Made by a program: the position numbers and the translations under genes. From Fasciolopsis buskii (lineage: Eukaryota; Platyhelminthes; Trematoda; Plagiorchiida; Fasciolidae): DNA of 64,000 nucleotides. Shown here piece after piece: positions 23,901-33,990 of the stretch (positions within the stretch are counted from its first letter, which is position 1; each line of letters opens with the position of its first letter). The notes beneath the pieces were generated by a model, which was not told where the DNA came from, ran no database searches, and worked only from the letters and a program-made list of their open reading frames with translations. Location: NCBI GenBank assembly GCA_008360955.1, contig LUCM01009143.1, positions 46,699 through 110,698 of the forward strand, read 5' to 3'.

Positions 23901-26900
23901 CATCAGTGGACATATAAGTCCAGTTAACTGAACTTGCTTTATCATAAGGTGAGGATGTTAGGCCTAGGTGAAAACCCCGACATCGACCATGATGACGACT
24001 TTAGGGGTTATAATAATAATAATTATTATTCATGTTATTATTCGAATGATTTGGGTGATGTTGGTGCTGCTAGACATTCGGACGATGGCAATACAGATGA
24101 GAACGGGCTATCTGTTATTCGCTTGACTAAGTTCGTCTTACTTCAGTTCCAAATTAAATAACGCTTAAATAGGATGCTTGATTTTCCTAAGACAACAGAA
24201 TTTTATGAATTTGGAGAAATTCTTAGATAAACAAAACGTAAGTGATCCTTTAATACGAAACGAACCAATTCCATGTTACTAAGTGCCCTTGGCAAATCAA
24301 TAATTGGACTATAGGATGAGCAAACAAGCGAGAATCTGTGGTTAGTAATGTTGATATATTTCACTTCTGATTTGCATTCAGAATTGAACATCAAAAAATA
24401 CGTTTGCTGCGTCCACATCCGCAATGAATTTGCTCTTAAAAGTACTGAGTAGTCGTATTTTTGTGGTTTAGATATTGCAAGGCCTCGAAAATGATGCAGC
24501 TTTACCTCATCAAGTACATAAAGCGAATGAATATTGGTCGGAATTTCTGGGTTAAAATCATGAGCGATCGATATTCTACCTTGTCCTAATGCACCTGATC
24601 GATATTCTGGATTAGCCGGAGACAGACGTTGCTTTCACAACACATTGTCATATCTTTCCAGTTCAGGGACGGTAACGTTCATCGTCTCGGGTTTGACTGA
24701 AGTCAGATATGTGCCCCTTTTTTATCACACGCGGGCGAGGCAATCTAGATAGGCTGCCCACGTAAGAAGGTTAATTTGAACCCCTGAATGCTCCTTTCTT
24801 AAGACTGCATGATTAACATGTTCACGTATGCAGACTTTATCCTTAACGGTTTAAGAATAAGTACTTTTTCAACTATTTTTTTGGTGTGCATTAGATAACG
24901 TACCGAACGGCTCTGTGATATTGCCAAGGGCAAACGCACAAATCTCTTCATTTATTCGTGGTTAGAATCTTAAATATCGCATCCCTGGGTAAAACGAATT
25001 TGCAAAGCGCAACATAACGGTGTCACCTAAATTGCAGACAACTTTTTATTTCCTTTAAGCTTTATAGCTTTCTGCACCCAGGGAAAATATGGACAGTTAT
25101 GCCTGCACAACTAGATCTAATGAAAGCCGGACCAATGCTCCAGACTTGCCCCAAGTCTGTTTCCTGTGAGGTGTCTTAAATTTAACATTAGTACCTTGAC
25201 ACCTTCTAATATTATTTTCTCCTTTTAAGATAAATGTAGTTAAATGCATTATGCACCCCAAAAGGTGAGTATTCCGCAGTCATATACTCCCACACATAGG
25301 CACACACAATAAGAAGGAACGACGATCAAATCAATTGCAAAATGCAAAATGCTTCGATGCCAGGAGGCACATACACATGCTTTGTCCACATGAAAATGCT
25401 AACAGCGCATCTGTCTGAATCATCTTGAAGTGGATGCATCTTATTAGACGGTGTTATATGTGATAGTTTGTCGGAAGAGTAGAAGAGTTTTCACACTACA
25501 TAGTACACTAGAAGCATGCGCAAAATGATAGCACCACATCTTAGATAAACTCGAAATTATCTACAACTTCAGTTTTTAGATCACTAGCTTGTCACAAAGC
25601 GTCCCTTGGAGAACAATACATAGCAAAAAATTGTCCCAGTCACATCAGAAATTCAAATTCGATGCATCCAAATAAGATTGGATCGTGTTGGTCAGTAACC
25701 TAAACCTGATATTCAAATTACTGAAAACATTATATTACCATGTTATACCAGTACTACAAAAGAAAACATGTTCGGACATGGAATATCCCTTTATATTTTA
25801 ACTTCCTTGAAGGTTTTGGAGCCGAATAGCTCAACCACCTCTACTGTTTTCGTGCAAACTGCACCCCTGATCGAGCATCAGATGCTTAGCCGACACCGCA
25901 GGTGTCCACCAGTTGACGTTCGCCAGTCGAGCTTTTGGTGTAAGTAGAAACATTGTATACGATATACGAACTACTTAAACTTCTCCACTTTACTCAACTC
26001 TTCCCTTCTTAAAACAGCACTGTTTTTTTGAAGATGCAAAACATGCCAACACACACAATCTATCGTTCAGACGATCGTCCTCGCTCCGAAGCGTAAAATC
26101 GTCCACACCGCCAAAAGCCAAACAGATTCCCGTCTGAGCATATATTAATGCCACTATTACAACATGGAAGTTATGCTTTCTTTCTGATTACCTCACTGGA
26201 AAAACTGACGGACATCACTTCTTGTGGTTAACTCAGACCATAGGTCGCCGTGAACACGGACTCGGCTTCGGCTGTTCGGATAAAGGAACTGGATACGTGT
26301 TGTTCTGGCCCGTCTTTCATTGACGGGCAGCTCCAGAGAGCTACGCGATCCACTGCGGAGGACTTCTCTTTCAGATTCAGAAAGACAGAGGTGGTGGACC
26401 TACTTGTAAATTAGTCCAAAACCGCTCTCAGCAATGACAAAAACTAACGGTCGATCCATAAGCTAATGAAACAATAAGAAAACTAGCATAAACTTTATGA
26501 TTCAACAGAATAAAATAGAAATCTCCGTTTATACAAAACATTACCAGTGGCTTTTTTAGTTTCTACGAAAGTAGGTTTAATGTGGTCGTGAGCCAAACCA
26601 ATGCCCCAATGCTTTATAAAATACGAGGGACTTATACATTTATCATTTCCGTATTTGCCACTTTCTACGGACAAAAGCAACTTTTGTTATGCCATCAGTT
26701 AAATCGAGATAAGAGACTACTGTTATCGGAAAAGTTCCATACCACCATCGTTATTATATTAGGTTAAGTTTGACAGGCAATGAATTATATAAAACGGCTG
26801 ATTAGAAAAAAACCCGAAAGAGAAGAATGGCGGCTGCATAGCTTCTAGCATGAAAACCTCTCTTTTATTCAACTTGTCTCCACTGATAACACGCCCGATA

Positions 26901-26978
26901 CTCGCAACGGTTTATTGTCAGGTAGCGTAGTAGGTGGTTTTAGTCTGTTAGCTCACATTTTCTCAAGCCTCGTCAGCC
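18000..26978. other. Non-coding stretch, no supported gene
   Basis: About 9 kb with no recognisable coding domain. The longest frame (18390-18767, plus, 125 codons) has no known motif and is overlapped by a minus-strand frame, so I treat it as chance. An AAT/ATT-rich repeat lies near 24.0 kb. A short inverted repeat (CCCGTC...GACGGG) occurs near 26310. Confidence 0.5.
23952..24100 (+). repeat. Asp/Asn-coding AAT/GAC-rich repeat tract
   Basis: GAC and GAT triplets, then a run of AAT/ATT triplets at 24010-24042. In one plus frame this reads DIDHDDDF then NNNNYY. It looks like an imperfect trinucleotide repeat. The frame (23934-24161) is short and unrecognised. Confidence 0.5.
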
Positions 26979-28244
26979 TCTGAATCTGGGTTCGTTCAAT
27001 GTGCGCACTTTAATGCAGGCTGGTCAACGGGCGTGGTTGGCTGTGACAGTGAACTGACTCACTTTCGATTGATGTCTGCTGCGTGAATGAAACACGAATT
27101 CAGGATTCGAGTAGAGTAATTCAACTGACTGCGCCAAATGTCTTGTGAAGGTATTTCCTGCACACTTCAGGAGACGAAGCAGCTCAAGCTGTGTGTGTGG
27201 GTCGACGTGGTGTAGGAATAGTCTTGAGTGAAAAAGGCCGAAGCAGCCCTTTTAGACTGGATCCCAGCCAACAGTCGCTTGTGTGCCATGAGACTGCAGG
27301 GATCAGTCGGCGTCCGGAAGGATAGTAGTGTTAATCGCGGTTAATATGTCATTCCGGAATACGCTCCCACAGACTGCATTACTGAAATGCAGAAAGATGA
27401 GTTTTATAGTGACCTCGTCACCCTTGTTTGAAAGAGCAAAGACTCTGACATTTTAGTGGTGGCAGGCGACTTTGATGCACAAGTTAGAAAAATGATTCCG
27501 TCGGATTTCCTTTGAGGTGAGCGATGCGCCTTGCCTGCTCCCCAAAAGATAACGGGGAAGGACTCCTCCAATTTTGTGCGGAAAATAACATATTCCTATC
27601 TAGTACAAATTTCCGACACGGTTCGTGTCACACGGCGATATGGCATTCCAAATCGACGGGTAGTCTGAATCAGATCGACCTTATTGTCTAAGCTACCGTT
27701 TGCGCAGTTCTGTCCAGAACCGTAGATGGAACTGGACCGTGAAAGCCAAATCGGACTATGCGTTAGTGTTAATACGACTTTTGCTGCAGCTCACCGGCCA
27801 TCAAGACAGGCCACAAGTTCGATTGGCTGTCGAACGTCTACCTGATTCGGCTGTTCACAACAGTTACGAGCAGAAGCTATTCAAGGAACTGTGAGCTGCG
27901 ACCAGCAAGAATGTAGACGTGTGTTTGGACGAAACCAAGCAGGCATTTGTCAGCAGATTTCGCATGTGGTCCAAGGTCTAGAGTTGATCAAAAACATCGG
28001 AACTCGCAAGGGTCGCTGGGTCTAATGGAGCGAAAATGCCAGCTGCCTAACTGCAAAGAAGTGAATCCGCGAACAGCAGGCCGAATTTAGTCTAGGTGGA
28101 GGTTGCATCGACTAGATATTTACTCTTCGCCAAATACTGGAAACGCGCCACACACACACATCACCGCCTTACGATCGCGGTCTTTCTCGACTTGAAAGGC
28201 GCGTTCGACCCAGTGGATCACACAGCACTCTCCACCGGAGTGGT

Positions 28245-28781
28245 ATGCTAAGGAAGTTCGTAAACCTATTGCGAGCATTGTACTTGCATACCAATGGTCG
28301 CGTCAGGGTGTACGGTGAACTATCAAGTTCATTCGAAACGACTAGTGCCGTTCGACAAGGGTGTCCCATCTCTCTATTCTTGTTCAACTTCGTCATGGAC
28401 GATGTGATGGAAGATGTTTTAGGAGGTCTCCGGGTTGTAGAAATCGAACTGGGAAGTGGAGGAAAGCTATGCGACCTAGATTACGCAGACGACGTTGTGT
28501 GCCTGTTCGAGTCTGCGGACCATGCACAATGGGCACTAGATAGACTGTCGAGATCGGTTGCTCGGTTCGGCATGTGCTTTGCATATTCAAAGTGCAAAGT
28601 ACTGTTACAGGACTGGACGACAGCAGCGCCGAACTTGATACTGGATGGGGAGGAAATAACGACTGTGGACCGTTTCACCTACCTTGATAGCTGCGTGTCG
28701 AACGATGGTAGCTCGGCAGTGGAGGTAAGTATGCGTATATCGAAGGCCCGAGAATCTCACGCTGGACTGAAGCACATGTGA
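28245..28781 (+). pseudogene. LINE reverse transcriptase domain fragment
   Basis: The longest intact piece of the LINE, 178 codons. Motif A (FLDLKGAFD, 28183-28209) lies just upstream in another frame. Within the frame are AVRQGCPIS (motif B region), the catalytic YADD (28482-28493, motif C) and KCKVLLQDW with FTYLDSCVS (motifs D-E). The frame ends at a TGA just after GLKHM, where the family continues, so it is a truncated domain inside a dead element. Confidence 0.88.
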
Positions 28782-28834
28782 GGTCTACCTGATATTTAAC
28801 TGAAGTTGAAAGTCGTGTGTGCTTTTCCACAATG

Positions 28835-29312
28835 CACTCAGTTCTGTTTCATGGTTGCGAGACATGAAGTATGCATGTGGGAGATGTTCGCCGCTTCGAG
28901 GTTTTCGACCACCGATTTCTGCGTAATATCACCAGTGTTCGATGGGTTGTCAGGATGAGTAATGTGGAGATGGGGACTCTAGTACTAGACACCAATTCTG
29001 AGAATACCTTGTATCAGCGTATGAAACATAGAAGACTACTTGTTACGTGCGACGAACACTCGTCTACCGAATGGTGCGCTGCCTTGCGTTCCTCGCAAGG
29101 ACTGGAGGAATCCATGCGGAGGTCAACAGATGACGTGGCAAAGTGAAATGAGAAAATGTACAACGAATGTCGGTAGAGTAGGCATCCCACATCTTCGTAG
29201 TCGGGGTCCGAAGTACCCGTCAACTAGGTGGCTGGAGACACTGTCGGATATGGCAGTGGACCGTGAACAGTGCGGATCGTGTTGTCAGTTTCTATGGAAC
29301 CAAAATGATTGA
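28835..29312 (+). pseudogene. LINE ORF2 C-terminal domain, frameshifted
   Basis: Two overlapping plus frames give the C-terminal region typical of this LINE family: a GDVRRFEVFDHRFLRNI block, a VEMGTLVLDTNSEN block and the terminal WLETLSDMAVDREQ before the stop at 29310-29312. The switch between frames shows at least one indel. The same blocks recur at 30076-30416 and, in reverse, at 50.8-51.15 kb. Confidence 0.8.
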
Positions 29313-29503
29313 AGTCGTGCTTTTGCGAAGTTAATCTGTCCTGTGTGTTGGCTATAGTAGCCTTTTTTTCTTTATCAATCTGTGTATGTCCACTCCCTGT
29401 TTTCCTTGGATATTCACTCCTGGGGAAAACGCAACGGTCAGTCCGGCTCGCTTTGCTGTTCAAAGCTGTACGACGTTGTTGAAACCGACCTTTTGATACC
29501 TGC

Positions 29504-30012
29504 GCAAAGAAACCAAAAAAGAAACTCGTGAGTGGCTGACTTTCACCAATTAGCAAATCCGCAGTCCTGCATCCAAGATTCTGATTTTACTGGCAAGACG
29601 AATTCAGATTGGTTATTTTCTTTTGATACGGTTAATTACATGGGTACACTAGAAATCAGGCTGGCGGTTCTGTTCCTTTCATCTGAGGACGGAATATATT
29701 GTGACTAAAAACCAACTATTGCAGAGCAAGAATGCCAGTAACCGAAATGGGAAGGGTTGGCGACGCCCGAATCATTGCCTCACAAGTTCTTAAGACAATC
29801 GATATCGAAGTTATTAATTAAAACGCGCTCGTCGTATAAGTATAATCAAAGCCACTTGCCAACAGTTGGAGATATTTCCATCTTCATGGCACCGAATAAA
29901 TGTTTCGGTTAGTATGAGTCACCATTGGCTTAAATTCCTTTAGAAACATAAGTGGCACACCGTCCGGTACGTCGGCTTCCATTGAATCCAGGTTCATCAC
30001 TTCCCCCGAGAT
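29504..30012 (+). repeat. Direct repeat, left copy (509 bp)
   Basis: Aligns without a gap to 30415-30923 at a constant offset of 911. I count about 15 differences, 12 of them transitions (about 97% identity). It starts at GCAAAGAAACC within the tail region following LINE relic 1 and runs up to the assembly gap. No coding content is recognised. Confidence 0.9.
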
Positions 30013-30075
30013 NNNNNNNNNNNNNNNNNNNNNNNNNNNNNNNNNNNNNNNNNNNNNNNNNNNNNNNNNNNNNNN
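30013..30075. other. Assembly gap (63 N)
   Basis: A run of 63 N. It lies exactly at the end of the left 509-bp repeat copy and at the start of a second LINE fragment, so repeat-driven misassembly or haplotype joining should be considered. Confidence 0.99.
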
Positions 30076-30416
30076 CAATGCTCTCAGTTCTGTTGCATTG
30101 TTGCGAGGCATGGAATGTGCGTGTGGGCGATGTTCTTCGGTTAGAGATTTTCGACCGCCGATTTCTACGTAGTATGGCTAGGACTGGACGGAGTGAACGG
30201 GTGATTAACGTGGAGGTCCGAAATCTGGCACTAGGTGCCAATTCTGAGAATAGCTTGTTTCAGCATATGAAACAGTAGACTACGCTGGTTGGGTCACGGG
30301 TTGCGTATGTCAGACACTCGTCTACCATACCGTGCAGTGTTTTGCATTCCTCCCTCTTAGTGGAAGAAGCGAAGCCATGTGGAGGTCAACAGATGACGTG
30401 GCAACGTGGAATGGGC
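30076..30416 (+). mobile_element. LINE C-terminal fragment (LINE relic 2)
   Basis: Homologous to 28835-29150 of LINE relic 1 but clearly diverged. It reads AWNVRVGDVLRLEIFDRRFL, then SERVINVEVRN, then NSENSLFQHMKQ, and is then broken by a stop. It is therefore a separate, older insertion or paralogue, not a copy made together with the 97% repeats beside it. It starts at the gap and ends at the right repeat copy. Confidence 0.8.
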
Positions 30417-30923
30417 AAAGAAACCAAAAAAGAAACTCGTGAATGGCTGACTTTCACCAATTAGCAAATCCGCAGTCCTGCATCCAAGATTCTGATTTTA
30501 CTGGCAAGATGAATTCAGATTGGTTAATTTCTTTTGATATGGTTAATTACATGGGTACACTAGAAACCAGGCTGGCGGTTCTGTTCCTTTCATCTGAGGA
30601 CGGAATATATTGTGACTAAGAACCAACTATTGCAGAGCAAGAATGCCAGTAACCAAAATGGGAAGGGTTGGTGATGCCCGAATTATTGCCTCACAAGTTC
30701 TTAAGACAATCGATATCGAAGTTATTAATTAAAACATGCTCGTCGTATAAGTATAATCGAAGCCACTTGCCAACAGTTGGAGATATTTCCATCTTCATGG
30801 CACCGAATAAATGTTTCGGTTAGTATGAGTCACCATTGGCTTAAATTCCTTTAGAAACATAAGTGGCACACCGTCCGGTACGTCGGCTTCCATTGAATCC
30901 AGGTTGATCAGTTCCCCCGAGAT
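30415..30923 (+). repeat. Direct repeat, right copy (509 bp)
   Basis: The second copy of the 29504-30012 sequence. Beyond position 30923 it continues into sequence not present on the left side because of the gap. Confidence 0.9.
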
Positions 30924-31054
30924 ATGCGGGTAGTCTAAGATGTGGGTGAAGCTGTCGCATATGGATGTTTCATATTTTGTCTTTTACTTGCTTTATTAAT
31001 AAAATGGCAGCGTATACCATTCTTCAGGATGAGGGCCGTGACCATCAAAGGGCT

Positions 31055-31110
31055 GTGTGGGAGGATTCGAACCCGCGACCTTCATGGCTACCGCCATTCA
31101 TCGATAAATA
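31055..31110 (-). repeat. tRNA-derived retroposon fossil
   Basis: On the minus strand GCGGGTTCGAATCC is a perfect B box (31064-31077 region). The A-box side (around GAATGGCGGTAGCC) is poor and no cloverleaf closes. Downstream on the same strand lies a tail ending near a TTTTATTAATAAA string. Likely a decayed SINE of a third tRNA-derived family. Confidence 0.45.
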
Positions 31111-31149
31111 GGATGGACATTAAATCAGCGGCTATGTTGAAGTTCTGAA

Positions 31150-33830
31150 TAAGTAGCTCTGTGTCAACGTTTGGGGATCCGAAAGGTTGAAAAATTCTCC
31201 ACTTTTTCCATTTCAGCACTTCTCAAGTTTCGTGGCAGCTTATTTGTTTCCGTGACGCGATCCATCACACAGCGTTAGACCTATTGAGTTCCACTTGTTC
31301 CGTTGTGTAAGGATTATGAATGAGGCGGAACGCTTGGCCCTGTATGCGCTTTCCTCCCAGCCACGCAACGTCTTGAGCACTAGAGAGAGGAACCTATCAA
31401 AGCAAATACAAACTGTCTGTGACGCATGGTCTATGCCACGGGAGGTCACATAGATCGTCGAGGGGTCATACAAAATAGATAAACCTTAGGACGTGGATAT
31501 ATCTATCCTAAGCTCATCATTCATTTCTCGCAGCCTCATTAAAGTTTCCTGGTTATACCTTTTTTTACCTCAACTTGCAATAGCTGCTGTATGGAAAATG
31601 TACCATTGGTTCTGTAATTGACAGTCGTGTAAATTCCAACTATTTCATTATCATAATTTTCCGTAGGTAAGAGTGGGATTGTTAACGTACGAATCAGATT
31701 CACGATATGAAACTTGAAACTAAAATTTGCGACAGTACTTACTAAGTCCACAAAATAATTGGTATGACCTTCGTCGAAATCCGTAAGTGACACAAAACAC
31801 TAAAGTGTTGCAAATAGTTTCTGAGAACATTTCACGCAAAAGATTGAAACAGGCTCAATCCGGGAAGTGGACCGTTTCTTATCTGTATGTAATGTTATAG
31901 CACTTATTCGGTTAGTGGCATTAAATCAGTTTATGTTTTGCATCTAATTCTTCCAATTTTAGGTAATTAGTCAATAAATTATTTTTTGTATGGATAGAAC
32001 TATGATCATTATGTTCACACTCCGTCCTGATTCCCCTGGGAAGGTTCACTCCTAAACTATTTACTGAAGTAAATATCTTGCCACAAGACTGGACCACTCA
32101 ATGATCCTACTAAATGAACTTCTGTCCTACTCAATAAGAAATAGTAGGAGAAAATCCATTCTTGAAACCGGTGTGAAAAGTGATGGATAAAAGGTCAAAA
32201 GATTGGGGTACCCTTCAATGGAGCCTTGACATTAGAGTACTCTCAATCTCCGGACCGGAGCAGATCGTTAATAGAACATGTGTTGCAACCAGTTATCACT
32301 CAAAATTGTACACTGAGACAAAGAAAGAGTAACTTGCAGCGTACAATTTAGTGTTGCGATGTCCAAGGATGCTGAAAAGTTTTTTGAAATGTTTTACCGG
32401 CGCAATGTGGATTGTCTAACACCTTACCAGAAATGGTCATGGAATGAGGAAATAAAATCGGATGGGAGACTTGTCTATCGTTTGCGGAGGAGGACTTAAT
32501 CTAATTTCTTGAATTTCTATTCAGGACTGAGAACACTAGCAACAATGCTTTCGGTATCCAAACAGAAGATGCCCATAACTTTCGTTTTTCGTTCAGTCAT
32601 GCGCCTCCCTTATCCTATCATTCTTGTGCTGTGGAATAATTAGTCTGGTAAAGAATATTGGTCCGCATTGCCTACTCTTGAATCCTGATTGCTTCAGCTG
32701 CATTCATGATCGATTCTCGCCTTTTAACAGAATTCTACACGAGACGGTCATGCATGAAAGTAGTGTTTCTTATCTCGTTCGGTGGCTCAGTATAATGAAT
32801 TATACTAGGCCCAACCAGCCGTGTTAGATGGAAGACGCCAGTCGTAGTTAAGGTCGACCTTCGTTGGCAAAAGTAACTGGTGTTCAGTTGTTTATTTCAG
32901 ACGTAACAATTTACCTACGGGAAATCCTTCCCAAATCCGAAAATCTCAATGCCCGATTCTTTAGCACAAAAGCAAATCAAGGAAGGCATTAAGAAGATTG
33001 TCCAAGCAATCTTAAAGCTACTCGCTTGCTTGAACTCAAATTGCTTTTTCATCGCATGCAAAACAACAGATGTTGTGCATTTTTGCTTTTGAACGTTCAG
33101 CAAATACTGAATTCTCGAGACAATTCATTGCAAAGCCAGCCGGTTCTGTTGACATTGTGCAGGCCACTTTACCTTTCAAACGTATTGACGAAGTCTCTTT
33201 GTATGTCTGGATCGCTCCACGGAACCCCGTTGTTCAAAGCTATGCGTGTCAAACTGACACTATTCCCCCCCTCCTGCAATGGTTATTTATTGACTTAAAG
33301 TAAAAGCAAAACAACAAAAGTTTTTCCAGGATTTCAACAAAGTCGACTGGTTTGTTAGCTTAGCGCAGTATCATAAGTCGAACAAATGAAGGATTTTGCG
33401 ATGCTTTTGGCGAATGACCGTTTGTATGAGGATTAGACATCCAGTTGTTTGTTTCACTGAATTCTTCCAACCAGTGTTCACAATCACAGATTCCTTCTCA
33501 TAATTTTCATCTCTTTTGATTGATCAGTGTCTGCATTGCTCTATCTCACCGTAAAGCTCTGACGTAAGCGTGAAATTGAGCCAAAACGTCGGTTTTTAAA
33601 AGTTGCAACGTCATTGTAGGGTTAGTGTTCAGAGATTTTAAAACCATACCTATTAAGAAAAGTCCTTGATTTTTAATTTGTTTTGAATCACTAAGGTGGT
33701 CCCAGTTCTATTGGTTGAATCCTCTGATGCTGAGCCTTACTGGATATGGATTAGAAACAAGGAATATTTAATACTTGCCCGGTGGTGACCCCAAATCTGA
33801 CCCATGGACTTGAAGACAACCTAACTTACA
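31150..33830. other. Non-coding stretch, no supported gene
   Basis: No recognised domain. A frame at 33070-33303 (plus) has protein-like composition (RQFIAKPAGSVDIVQATLPF) and ends in a normal stop, but it overlaps another frame and has no recognised homology. A GAAACG-like repeat remnant sits near 33550-33592. Confidence 0.5.
33548..33592 (+). repeat. Possible CTGA...AAACGTCGG repeat remnant
   Basis: CTCTGACGTAAGC, then GAGCC and AAAACGTCGG, resemble the order CTGATGA, stem II, GAAAC, GTC of small hammerheads in Penelope-like elements, but several core bases deviate. Weak call made on pattern only. Confidence 0.3.
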
Positions 33831-33990
33831 TTCGACTCAGAATCGTTCGTCCCGGGTTCGCGTCCCAGTTCGGGCGCGGTGGATATGCACTGCTGATGAT
33901 TCCTAACAAGGATGAAACAGCTGTACAATGCTTCCGTGGTTTCTTTATGGTGAGTTGAGCGATGATATCACATGGTGAATTATTTCATGT
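33831..33990 (+). mobile_element. Hammerhead SINE copy, 5' truncated
   Basis: Nearly identical to 46802-46960: an anticodon-arm string (TTCGACTCAGAATCG), the B box GGGTTCGCGTCCC, the hammerhead, then the conserved tail TTCCGTGGTTTC to TTATTTCATGT. The A box and everything upstream are missing, as is the (TA)n module downstream. This is a short, relatively young copy. No target-site duplication could be picked out by eye. Confidence 0.88.
33881..33935 (+). ncRNA. Hammerhead ribozyme (type I) motif in SINE
   Basis: Order of parts: GGA, stem I strand GCACTG, core CTGATGA, stem II loop, GAAA, a tiny stem III (AC/GT around AGCT), cleavage triplet GTA, stem I return strand CAATGC, TCC. One stem I pair is lost (C opposite A). 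The first stem II pair is T opposite T, as in the other copies. Cleavage would follow 33925 if active. Confidence 0.75.

Larger units (their letters stand above)
26980..29470 (+). mobile_element. Degenerate non-LTR retrotransposon (LINE relic 1)
   Basis: Remains of ORF2 plus the 3' untranslated region of a LINE of a type abundant in flukes. The order is an apurinic-type endonuclease (LGSFNVRTL at 26986, CVNETRIQD, YSPTDCITE, and GDFDA for the usual GDFNA near 27464); then a region with stops and frameshifts; then the end of the N-terminal RT block, GCID and IFTLRQILE (about 28.11 kb); reverse transcriptase to 28.78 kb; a C-terminal domain; and the stop at 29310-29312. About 0.4-0.5 kb seems missing between endonuclease and RT, because the standard upstream RT motifs are absent. 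The 3' untranslated part is shared with the copy at 50.8 kb. Clade (RTE/CR1-like) is uncertain. Confidence 0.85.
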
